The notes below the pieces were generated by a model. That model made no database searches. It was not told where the DNA came from and saw nothing but the letters and a program-made list of their open reading frames with translations. This document shows positions 38,499 to 46,387 of a DNA stretch of 64,000 bases, in pieces. The position numbers and the translations under genes are program-made. This DNA comes from Saltatorellus ferox (GTDB lineage: Bacteria > Planctomycetota > UBA1135 > GCA-002686595): contig CP036434.1 of NCBI GenBank assembly GCA_007751475.1, forward strand, positions 1 through 64,000, written 5' to 3'. Each line of letters starts with the position of its first letter. Position 1 is the first letter of the stretch.

Positions 38499-39206
38499 AT
38501 GCCGGCCCCTTCAGCCCGACCGGAGCCCGACCTGCCGCCCATCGAAGGCGGATGGGAGCTGCATGCCTTGGCCGGAAGCGAAGATCCGGAGCTTGCGGCC
38601 CTGTCGTTCTGGGGGCCGGCACGACCCGACCAGCTCTACCATCTGGACGCCACCCCGGCGGCCACCGAGTTCCACGATTCGATGCCGTACTGGGCGTGGC
38701 TCTGGGACTCCGCGCCGCGAATGGTGCGTGCGCTGGAGCGGCGCGGCGTCCAGGGTCGCGTGCTGGAGGTGGGCGCGGGCATCGGCGCGGTGGGCGTGGC
38801 GCTGGCGGCCCGATCGAAGGGTCGCGTACAGGCGACGGTCACCGACTACGACCCGCTTTCGATCGCCGCGATGCGCGCCAACGCGGCGCGCCACCACCAG
38901 AGCGCCGACTCGGTCCAAACCCTCGACTGGCGCGCGCCCGCCGAACTCCCGGGCGGCCCCTTCCCGACGATCGTCGGCTGCGAGGTAATCTATGACCCGA
39001 AGAGCCACGGCGCGCTCCTCGACGTATTCCAGCGCTTTCTCGAACCCGGCGGCCGCGTGTACCTCGCGGACCCAGGCCGCGACCGCGTCCCGCAGTTCCT
39101 GAAGCGAGCCCGATCGCGAGGGTTCAGCACCACGCTGGAATCGGCCGATGGCCAGATCGCCGAACCCGTGCGGGGAGCGTTCCGAATTCTTGTGCTGAGG
39201 GCCTGA
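38499..39206 (+). CDS. Class I SAM methyltransferase (METTL21/Methyltransf_16-like)
   Basis: A 235-aa methyltransferase with motif I VLEVGAGIGAVGVALA, acidic motif ATVTDYDPLSIAAM, and GCEVIYDP as motif IV. The PYWAWLWDSAPRMVRAL block just before motif I is characteristic of the lysine methyltransferase-like group (METTL21/CaM-KMT type), which modifies proteins, but bacterial members are poorly characterised. It starts 15 bp after the kinase gene and may be co-transcribed with it. It converges with the lipoprotein gene across a palindromic hairpin. Confidence 0.82.
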   Translation: MPAPSARPEPDLPPIEGGWELHALAGSEDPELAALSFWGPARPDQLYHLDATPAATEFHDSMPYWAWLWDSAPRMVRALERRGVQGRVLEVGAGIGAVGVALAARSKGRVQATVTDYDPLSIAAMRANAARHHQSADSVQTLDWRAPAELPGGPFPTIVGCEVIYDPKSHGALLDVFQRFLEPGGRVYLADPGRDRVPQFLKRARSRGFSTTLESADGQIAEPVRGAFRILVLRA

Positions 39207-39248
39207 GGAAGAATGGCTCAGACTCGACGGGACTCCCCGAGCGCCATT

Positions 39249-39270
39249 TCGAAGGCCCCGGGGCTTTCGA
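39249..39270. terminator. Bidirectional terminator-like palindrome
   Basis: The arms tcgaaggcccc (39249-39259) and ggggctttcga (39260-39270) pair with a single G-T wobble and almost no loop. The palindrome lies in the 69-bp gap between convergent genes, where it could end transcription from both sides. T tracts are short. Confidence 0.5.
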
Positions 39271-39275
39271 GATGG

Positions 39276-40094
39276 TTACTCGTCGAGCATGGCTCGGACC
39301 AGCGCCTTGAGGTCGTCCGACCAATCCTGGACCGGCGTGTTCAAGCCGACGAAGGACACCTGGCCATGCCGTGCGGCGGCCGCGTACCTTCTGTCTCCGT
39401 CGAAGAGGGCGATGACCTCCAGGTCGGTAGTTCTTGCGGGCTTGCCCAGGTACAACCCGAAGAAGGTCGCGTTTCGATCTTCCAGGCTGTAGAGCGGCCT
39501 CGCCAGCATGGGGGCTCCCTCCTTCACCGTAGCGACGGCAGCGGGTGAGATTGGAACGATGCCGTCCGGCATCCCGTGGGCGCAGTAGCCAGCCCGGACC
39601 TGAAGTCGCAGACGGGAGACCCAGTTCATCGCTCCCCAGCCGACGGCCACGATGCGCCGATCGCGAAGCGCGTCCATCGACGGAACTTCCTGCTCGGGGT
39701 CCTCGCGGGTCCTTTTGCGATCCAGGAGGCCCATGAGGAGGATGGGCCGCGAGTCATCGGCAGGGATCTGGTCGCTGGCCAGCACTTCCACCTGGATGCC
39801 CGCTTCTCGCAAGGCCTCCGCCGTTTCCACGGCGGAGACGCCGGAGACGTAGGCATAGCAGTCGAGCAAGTCCTTTCGGTCCGCTCCCTCCACCGGCGTG
39901 GGCTGGTTCGATGGACCAGCGTCCCTGGCGTCGCCCTTAGCGGAGTCCATGGCGATGTCAGAGCGATTCGGCAAGGTGCCGACGTCCGTGCTCTCCGCGG
40001 GAGCCCGGCAGCCAGCGGCAACGCCAAGGAGCAGGAGGGAGCCGGTCAGCCGCAGCCGGGTCGAGCTGGCCGCGCGGGATTTCAATCGATTCAT
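39276..40094 (-). CDS. Hypothetical lipoprotein
   Basis: A 272-aa exported protein with a lipoprotein signal (LTGSLLLLGVAAGC, lipobox Cys near residue 29). A low-complexity linker (about 30-65) precedes a mixed alpha/beta domain with GADRKDLLDCYAYVSG, IPADDSRPILLMGLLDRKR and a C-terminal HGQVSFVGLNTPVQDWSDDL. I do not recognise the fold; the end is vaguely like domains that hold glutamine-amidotransferase-like sheets. The ATG at 40094 gives the proper signal peptide; in-frame ATG 40124 is possible. Confidence 0.65.
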   Translation of the reverse strand: MNRLKSRAASSTRLRLTGSLLLLGVAAGCRAPAESTDVGTLPNRSDIAMDSAKGDARDAGPSNQPTPVEGADRKDLLDCYAYVSGVSAVETAEALREAGIQVEVLASDQIPADDSRPILLMGLLDRKRTREDPEQEVPSMDALRDRRIVAVGWGAMNWVSRLRLQVRAGYCAHGMPDGIVPISPAAVATVKEGAPMLARPLYSLEDRNATFFGLYLGKPARTTDLEVIALFDGDRRYAAAARHGQVSFVGLNTPVQDWSDDLKALVRAMLDE

Positions 40095-40260
40095 GGGCTT
40101 GGCCTTGGAGCGTGGTGATTCCATCGATGAGCGAGTCGAGGTCGGGGTGTCGAAAGCGTCTCTCGACACGCCCCTGCACTTAGTCGGAGACGCTACGAAG
40201 GTCACAGTGGGCCAATCGAATCGTGCATTCGCGGATCGATGGACGGAAGGCATCCCTCTT

Positions 40261-41298
40261 TCAGCGAGCCCGCACCTTCTTCCCGCCAAGGATCACCCGA
40301 CGGAACTCCTGGATCATCGGCAGCTTTTCGTTCCAGGGCGACGCATCCCAGCGCGTGGGATCGATCGGGCTCGGCTCGCCCTCGAAGCCCTCCGGGATCT
40401 GGCTGTGCAGCTCCGGTGGGTCGACGGTTCCGTCGTAGAAGTGAAACTCGTAGCCAGGTACGAACGCCTCGTCCACGGCCGAGACGTGCGTGGTGCGCAC
40501 GCCGAAGCTCATGATCTTCGTGGTGAGCGTCTGCGGCGGGTTCATCCAGACGTGCGTCGGCGACGCGATGAACTGGAACTGGACGCGACGGTTCATGGAG
40601 AGCACGCGGTGCTTCTCGATGCGGCCGTTGTAGAGTTGGCTGGAGCTCACGGTGAAGCCGAGGTGGCCCTTCGCGAAGTCCGGCGCGAAGCCCCTGGCGA
40701 AGGTGAGCGACGTGGGGTCGTTCTTGCGCTTGAGGCGCGCGATGGGGCGGCCGCCGTTCAGGTTGTATTCGGCGGCGGCGCGCTCGCGCGGGCCGCTGAA
40801 GTCGGCGAACGGGCGAATGCGGTTCGTGGGCCCACTCCGCAGGACGAGTTCGACGGCCTCGTGGTCGAGCTTGGGCTTGAAGCCGCGGCGCGTCGCGTCG
40901 TCCAGCGCGCCCTGGATCTCCAGGGGGAGGTTCGTGGTTTCCTCGAGCGTCTCCAGGTACTCGCCGTCCTCGCGGTGGATCCACTGCACGTCGCCCTTGC
41001 CGATCCAGTTCTCGTCCTCGGTGCGCACGACGTGACTCGCCACGCGCCAGACGAGGGAGGAGTCCTTGTAGAAGATGCGAGGCCAGATCTTGCGCTTCCG
41101 CTCCAGGCACACGAAGGCGATGAAGAAGTTCAGGTCGTCGTGGGCGAAGTGGGAGAGGTAGTAGGTGGCGTTCAGGAACGCAAGGCGATAGCGCGGCGCG
41201 CGGCGGCCCTCGAGCAGCGTCTCGGGATGGTCGCGGGCCGTCCCTGAAGGCGCGAGGCGGTAGCCGCCATCGAGCAAGGCCTGGAAATCCCGGGCCAC
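40261..41298 (-). CDS. Unrecognised 345-aa protein
   Basis: The frame is well formed with neighbour-like codon use, and its long antisense frame is a shadow. The protein is soluble, with no signal peptide or membrane helix. Notable segments are RLAFLNATYYLSHFAHDDLN, FVCLERKRKIWPRIFYKDSS, DVQWIHREDGEYLETLEET, and a rich set of aromatic residues throughout. I can name no family. It starts with GTG at 41298, 178 bp from a divergent secreted-protein gene, and is followed 166 bp later by the lipoprotein gene on the same strand. Confidence 0.7.
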   Translation of the reverse strand: MARDFQALLDGGYRLAPSGTARDHPETLLEGRRAPRYRLAFLNATYYLSHFAHDDLNFFIAFVCLERKRKIWPRIFYKDSSLVWRVASHVVRTEDENWIGKGDVQWIHREDGEYLETLEETTNLPLEIQGALDDATRRGFKPKLDHEAVELVLRSGPTNRIRPFADFSGPRERAAAEYNLNGGRPIARLKRKNDPTSLTFARGFAPDFAKGHLGFTVSSSQLYNGRIEKHRVLSMNRRVQFQFIASPTHVWMNPPQTLTTKIMSFGVRTTHVSAVDEAFVPGYEFHFYDGTVDPPELHSQIPEGFEGEPSPIDPTRWDASPWNEKLPMIQEFRRVILGGKKVRAR

Positions 41299-41476
41299 GG
41301 CCTTGGGGCTGCCGTCCTCGAGGGGCGCGTCGGGTTCGATTCGAGTGTCGATGGGAGTGTCGAAGTTGGGAATTTCTGGAATTTTGACAGAGGGGGCCCT
41401 TGCCGGTCTCGACCGGCGGGGTAGGGTACCGATGGAGCGCTGGTTTCCCCCTCGCTCGCTTTGCTACTTCCCACCA

Positions 41477-43123
41477 ATGCGCCCCATGGAACCACACTAC
41501 CTGCCGCGCCGCGTGACGGCCCTCGGCTCGCTCATCCTCGCCCTTGCCGCCACATCCACCGCGGCCGCCGCTCCCCAGGCCGATCTCGACCTCCTCGCGG
41601 TCTCCGGTGAGGTCCTTCCCGGCACGGCGACCACGCTCGTCGGCATCGGCGACCTTCAGAGCGGCGCGGACGGCGGCTGGGTCGCCCGCGCGGTCATCGA
41701 CACACCCACTTCCAGCGGGGAGTCTGCGATTCTCGGGGACCTCAGCTCGGACGCCTCCCATGGACCTTCGGTTCTTCGGCGGCCGACGCTCGTGGCGGGC
41801 TTCTCGCAGACGAAGCTCGGTTCCCCTGACTTCCAGGGCGGCCAGATCGGCTACCTCGCGAGCGAGGACACCGCCATCCTGACGCGCTACCAGGGCGCCT
41901 TCATCGGCGACCAGCTCATCGCCCGGCAAGGGGACGCGATCGGCACCACCGGTCGCCAGTGGGGCACCTTTGGCCGCATCGTGCTGCGCCCCGGCGGTCG
42001 GATCTACCTACGCGGCGGCAGCACCCAGGGGGGCCTCCTCTACGCCCAGCACTCAGAAACCGTGCTGGTCAGCGTGGGCGACCCCGTCGCCACCATGGCT
42101 GGCCCGATCACGAACGTGGGTCGCTTCGACATCAGTCCAAATGGAGAGCACTGGGCGGCCGTCGTCACCGCTGGCCCGGGCAACGACGCGATCCTGGTGG
42201 ACGGCGCCGTCCTGATGGTGGGCGGCGCCCCGGTCATCGAGCGTCGCGCGATCAGCGCCACGCTCGGCCTCGGCACTGGTGAATGGCTCGAGCTTCTGTC
42301 CCTCGACGTCGATAACGACGGCCGCGTCACGTTCCAGGCCACGACGAATACACCGATCGGCGGCGCTCCGACGATCCGCGGCGACCGCGTGATCCAGCTC
42401 GAGGTCGGCCCCTCAGAGGCGCCGCACTACCAGGACTCGCTTCCCGGCTCGCTGGCCGTCTTCGTGTCCGGGACGGACCTGGTCCTGGAGGACCAGGTGA
42501 TCGCCTCCGCCAGCGCAACGTTCGACGCGGACGGCGACGGCCAGGCCGACGCCGGCTACGCGATCGCCACCAGCACCGTCGGGAGTCCGGACTGGCAGGT
42601 GGTCAGCGTCTCGGAGGTCCTGGTGGGGACGGTCTTCGTCACCGTTCCGGGGCTCAGCGGCGGTCGCCAGGGTCTCGTGCGCCTCCAGCGTCGACTCGAG
42701 GGGGACGTGACCTGCGCCGGCGTGCCGAACAGCACGGGGCGCGCGTCGTCGCTCACGTCGTTCGGTCGCTCGGGCGCGAACTCCAACGACCTGACGCTCT
42801 ACTGCGTGGACCTTCCGGACGGCTGCACGGCCTACGCCATCGGCTCACGCCAGTCCGGGTCCGCCCCGAACCCCGGCGGTAGCACGGGCAATCTCTGCCT
42901 CGGTGGCGCGATCGGCCGATTCCTCCCCCAGATGTTCACGGTCGACCAGGCGGGCCGCGGCACCGTCGAGCTGGACCTCTTGGCCCTGCCCCAGCCCATG
43001 GGAGCGGTCGCCGCGACGGCGGGCGACATCTGGTTCTTCCAGGTGTGGCACCGCGACCTCTGCAGCGGCCCGACCGCCACGTCGAACTTCAGCAACGCGA
43101 TCTCGGTTCAGCTCACGAACTGA
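41477..43123 (+). CDS. Secreted protein with lineage-type C-terminal module
   Basis: A 548-aa exported protein. The signal peptide follows a basic start (RRVTALGSLILALAATSTAAAA). The body (about 35-400) is strand-rich and repetitive, with lines like GRIVLRPGGRIYLRGGS, ISPNGEHWAAVVTAG and DNDGRVTFQATTN, suggesting a propeller; a DADGDGQAD calcium-type loop is near 350. The C-terminal module (about 415-548) has GGSTGNLCLGGAIGRF, WFFQVWHRD and TSNFSNAISV, and reappears in 48853-50682. The frame opens at 41303, but only the ATG at 41477 gives a clean signal peptide. Function unknown. Confidence 0.75.
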   Translation: MRPMEPHYLPRRVTALGSLILALAATSTAAAAPQADLDLLAVSGEVLPGTATTLVGIGDLQSGADGGWVARAVIDTPTSSGESAILGDLSSDASHGPSVLRRPTLVAGFSQTKLGSPDFQGGQIGYLASEDTAILTRYQGAFIGDQLIARQGDAIGTTGRQWGTFGRIVLRPGGRIYLRGGSTQGGLLYAQHSETVLVSVGDPVATMAGPITNVGRFDISPNGEHWAAVVTAGPGNDAILVDGAVLMVGGAPVIERRAISATLGLGTGEWLELLSLDVDNDGRVTFQATTNTPIGGAPTIRGDRVIQLEVGPSEAPHYQDSLPGSLAVFVSGTDLVLEDQVIASASATFDADGDGQADAGYAIATSTVGSPDWQVVSVSEVLVGTVFVTVPGLSGGRQGLVRLQRRLEGDVTCAGVPNSTGRASSLTSFGRSGANSNDLTLYCVDLPDGCTAYAIGSRQSGSAPNPGGSTGNLCLGGAIGRFLPQMFTVDQAGRGTVELDLLALPQPMGAVAATAGDIWFFQVWHRDLCSGPTATSNFSNAISVQLTN

Positions 43124-43179
43124 AGCGGCAGTCGTCGACGGAAGCGCAGCGCGGCCTCGAAACGCGCTAAGCTTCCGGC

Positions 43180-44544
43180 ATGGAGAACGACCGCCCATCA
43201 CCGGGGAGAAGACGCCTCATCGGCGCCTCCTCCCTGTGTTTCAGCCTGCTGGCCGCCTGCGGCGGCGAGCCCGAGGCGGCGCGGCCCAACGTTCTCTTGA
43301 TCGTCATCGACACGCTGCGCGCCGACCACCTGTCGACCTACGGCTACGAACGTGAGACCTCGCCGCGGCTCACCGAGCTCGCGAGCGAAGGCCTGCGCTA
43401 CGAGCGCGCCGTGGCCCAGGCGCCGTGGACGACGCCGAGCATCGGCGCGCTCATGACCTCGCGCTATCCGTCGTCGCTCGGGATCGAGGGCGAGCAGAAC
43501 GCGCTCGCGGACGAACTCGTGCTGCTTCCCGAAGCGCTTCAGGCCGCGGGGTATCAGACCGCGGGCGTGATCAGCCATTCGTTCCTGGGCAGCGAGTGGA
43601 ACTTCGACCAGGGGTTCGAGCTTTTCGACGAGGCCAACGTCCAGGGCCACTCGGCGGTGACGTCCGAGGGCGTGACGAACGCTGCGACCGCGGTCCTGCG
43701 CCAGCTCAGCGCGGATCCCGAGCCGTTCTTTCTCTTCGTTCACTACTTCGATCCCCACGCCGCCTACGTGGACCACGCGGGCCAGGACTTCGGCGGTCCC
43801 GCTGGCTACGACGGCCCCGTGACGAGCGGCCTGCTGTTCCGCGAGCTGCGCAAGATGCAGAAGGACACGAGCGACGCCGACCTGGCGGAGCTGGTGCGGC
43901 TCTACGACTCCGAGATCGCCTTCACCGACCGCCAGATCGGCCTGCTGCTGGACGCGCTGCGCGAGAGCGGCGAGTGGGACGACACGATGGTGATCGTCAC
44001 GGCGGATCACGGGGAAGAGTTCCTCGATCACGGGCGCTTCGGACACGCGAAGTCCCTCTTCGAAGAGCTGATCCACGTGCCGCTCGTGGTCAAGCCGCCC
44101 GCGTCCTTCAAGGCGACGGTCCGAGCGGGCACCTCCGTCGCGGAACCCGTCGCCCTGATCGACGTGTACCCGACCGTGCTCCAGGTGACCGGTGCCACCA
44201 CCGAGTTCGAACTCGAAGGACGCTCGGTGTTTCCGCAGCCGCCCAGGGGTCGCACGCTGTTCGCCGAAACCGGGCGAACCGGATCGGCCGCCGCCGCGAT
44301 TTCGGGATCGCTCAAGCTGATCGAGCGTGCCGAAGGGCGGCAGCAGCTCTTCGATCTTGCCAGCGACCCGCAAGAAAAAACGAACCTCGCCAGGACACGC
44401 GGGACCGACGTCGACCGCTTGCTCGGTGAACTGCGCGAGTGGCGCGAGGTCTCGGCGGCGCGCGCGCTGATCGGAGAGACCATCCAGATCGATGCGCAGA
44501 GCGCAGCTCGCTTGAAAGAGCTCGGCTACGGAGGCGACGATTGA
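43180..44544 (+). CDS. Sulfatase-fold lipoprotein without the formylglycine Cys
   Basis: A 454-aa alkaline-phosphatase-superfamily protein with a lipoprotein signal (SLCFSLLAACGG). Metal motifs are present (LIVIDTLRADH, TADHGEEFLDHG), but where sulfatases have C-x-P-x-R it reads T-T-P-S-I (APWTTPSIGALMTSRYP). Neither Cys/Ser nor the Arg is there, so it cannot be a normal formylglycine sulfatase; a Thr nucleophile as in phosphoethanolamine or phosphoglycerol transferases is the likelier reading. Its stop overlaps the start of the next gene by one base (TGATG), implying a joint function with that membrane protein. Confidence 0.88.
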   Translation: MENDRPSPGRRRLIGASSLCFSLLAACGGEPEAARPNVLLIVIDTLRADHLSTYGYERETSPRLTELASEGLRYERAVAQAPWTTPSIGALMTSRYPSSLGIEGEQNALADELVLLPEALQAAGYQTAGVISHSFLGSEWNFDQGFELFDEANVQGHSAVTSEGVTNAATAVLRQLSADPEPFFLFVHYFDPHAAYVDHAGQDFGGPAGYDGPVTSGLLFRELRKMQKDTSDADLAELVRLYDSEIAFTDRQIGLLLDALRESGEWDDTMVIVTADHGEEFLDHGRFGHAKSLFEELIHVPLVVKPPASFKATVRAGTSVAEPVALIDVYPTVLQVTGATTEFELEGRSVFPQPPRGRTLFAETGRTGSAAAAISGSLKLIERAEGRQQLFDLASDPQEKTNLARTRGTDVDRLLGELREWREVSAARALIGETIQIDAQSAARLKELGYGGDD

Positions 44545-46175
44545 TGCGAGCGCTGGCGCTGGGCCTGGCCTGTCTCCTGCTCGTGCTCGGGATCTGGCCG
44601 TTTCTTGTCTACCTGGACGCCGTACCGCTGCAGCCGGACTCGATCAAGTGGATCGAGAACGCGGTGCCCGGGAGCGACGGCTGGTCCATGTGGACGTTCC
44701 ATAGCTCGCACTTCGTCGGCTACCGGCCGCTGACGGCGCTGAGCTTCACGGGCGACCTGCAGCTCTTCGGAGCGTCGGCGTCCGCGCTTCGGTACACGGA
44801 CTTCGCGCTGCATTTCCTGAGCGCGCTCGCGCTGCTGATCCTGGCGCGCAAGCTGAGCGGACCACGGGACTCGCATCGAAGCCTCGCGGCGATCGCGGGC
44901 ACCGTTTCGCTCGCCTGGTTCGTCCTGCATGCGGGCACCGACGAGGTCGTGCCGTTCCTCTCCCGGCGGAGCTACCCGCTCGCGTCGAGCCTCGCCTTCG
45001 CCGGGCTCCTCCTGGCCGCGCATCTGGCGCAGCGCGGCCCCGATGCGCCGCGCCGCGGGCTTTCCTTCGTCGCCCCTGTCTTCCTCGGCCCGCTCCTGCT
45101 TGCCAGCATGTTCGGCAACGAGCTGGGCGCTCTCCTCGCGATCGCGCTGCCGTTCGTCGTGTTCGCGGCCGCCGCGGCGAATCCCCTGCGCCGTACGGCG
45201 GCACTGACCGCGTGGGGCTGGGCCTGGATCGCCGCGGGGATCTGGATCCGCCAGCGCGTGCTCGCGGGCGACAGCGGCTACGAGGTCGCGGCGGCGGAGC
45301 CGGGCCGTGCGCTGGAGATCTGGAAGCTCTACGGGACCGGGCTCGCCGGTCAGCTCGGCCAGACGACCGCCGCGTGGTGCGCCGGCGCCCTCGTGGTCGG
45401 CGCCTACTACCTGGCGGTCTCCGTCGCGCTCGCGAAGGACCGCACGCGCTCCCTGCCGTTCGGACTCCTCGCGGTGCTGGCCGTCTACGGCGCGGTCGTC
45501 GCGAACGAGGGCGTGTGGTTCCCGCGTCAGGTCTACCCGGCCACGGCCCTCGTCGCGCTCGGCCTGGGCCTCGTGGCCGCGTGGACGATCGGCGGCACGA
45601 CCTCGGTGCTGCGGCTGCCGCGCTGGGCCCACGCGATTCCGCCGATCGCCGCCTTCGCGCTGATGACGCTGCAGTCGCCGCTCGTCATCGGAACGTCGCC
45701 GATTCGAGCGGAGCGCGCGCGCGTCGCGACTTCTTTCGCCTCGGCCCTGAGCGCGGATCTCAGCGAGCAGAAGAAGCCCGCAGAGATCTACGCGGTCGCA
45801 CCGGTGCCCGAGCCGAGCGAGGAAGCCGACGCGGATCGCCGGATCTCCCTGCGCGCGTCCGAGGATCGCGCGACGGCGAGGCTCAACGGCCTGCGCGTGC
45901 CGTTTCGCTGGCTCCGCGTGGTCCATCCCGAGGTTCCGTGGACGCTGCGCGACGTGCTCTACGTCGTGGATCCGAACGAGGCCCACGCGCCCACCCTGGA
46001 AGCGAGCGGACGCGCGCTCGCTCTCCCTGCGAACGTGACCTGTTTCGGCGTACCCCGAAAGCAGATCGTGGAGATCCCGGCGAGCCAGACGACCTTCCCG
46101 CTGCCGAAGCGCCGCGAGCCGGAACACCCGGGCCTGCTGTGGATCTACGGCAGCCGAGGCTTTCGTCCGCTCTGA
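44544..46175 (+). CDS. Polytopic membrane protein, GT-C glycosyltransferase-like
   Basis: A 543-aa protein with about ten membrane helices between residues 3 and 390, and a soluble C-terminal part of about 150 residues. The first extracytoplasmic loop (PDSIKWIENAVPGSDGWSMW ... GYRPLTALSF) resembles loops of GT-C type mannosyltransferase-like proteins, whose Asp residues are catalytic. No TPR is present. It is coupled by a one-base overlap to the sulfatase-fold lipoprotein. Activity on a lipid-linked sugar is an inference; a plain transporter or unknown function is possible. From 46176 to 46387 I see no gene. Confidence 0.72.
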   Translation: MRALALGLACLLLVLGIWPFLVYLDAVPLQPDSIKWIENAVPGSDGWSMWTFHSSHFVGYRPLTALSFTGDLQLFGASASALRYTDFALHFLSALALLILARKLSGPRDSHRSLAAIAGTVSLAWFVLHAGTDEVVPFLSRRSYPLASSLAFAGLLLAAHLAQRGPDAPRRGLSFVAPVFLGPLLLASMFGNELGALLAIALPFVVFAAAAANPLRRTAALTAWGWAWIAAGIWIRQRVLAGDSGYEVAAAEPGRALEIWKLYGTGLAGQLGQTTAAWCAGALVVGAYYLAVSVALAKDRTRSLPFGLLAVLAVYGAVVANEGVWFPRQVYPATALVALGLGLVAAWTIGGTTSVLRLPRWAHAIPPIAAFALMTLQSPLVIGTSPIRAERARVATSFASALSADLSEQKKPAEIYAVAPVPEPSEEADADRRISLRASEDRATARLNGLRVPFRWLRVVHPEVPWTLRDVLYVVDPNEAHAPTLEASGRALALPANVTCFGVPRKQIVEIPASQTTFPLPKRREPEHPGLLWIYGSRGFRPL

Positions 46176-46387
46176 CGGAGCGGTCCATCACCTGACCTCG
46201 CTTCGCGGCTCCTGATCATGCGGGCGGGTCGAGATGCGGCGTCGGCCGTTTCCCCGGCTGCGCCTCGCCAGCGCTCACAGCCCGAGCAAAAGACGGTTCT
46301 GCTCACCGTTCGACGTACCTGGCGCATCCGCTGACACGTCCGCTGGCGCGGATGCAAGTCGAGCCAGCGCGATTCTTGCCCTGGCTC

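Noticed and set aside
39898..41247. Plus-strand open frame (449 codons) opposite the lipoprotein and the unrecognised protein
   Set aside because: It spans two minus-strand genes and their gap; the minus-strand products have a real lipobox and a more protein-like composition.
41303..41476. Upstream TTG extension of the secreted protein at 41477
   Set aside because: It would place 58 unstructured residues before a clean signal peptide, which would block export.
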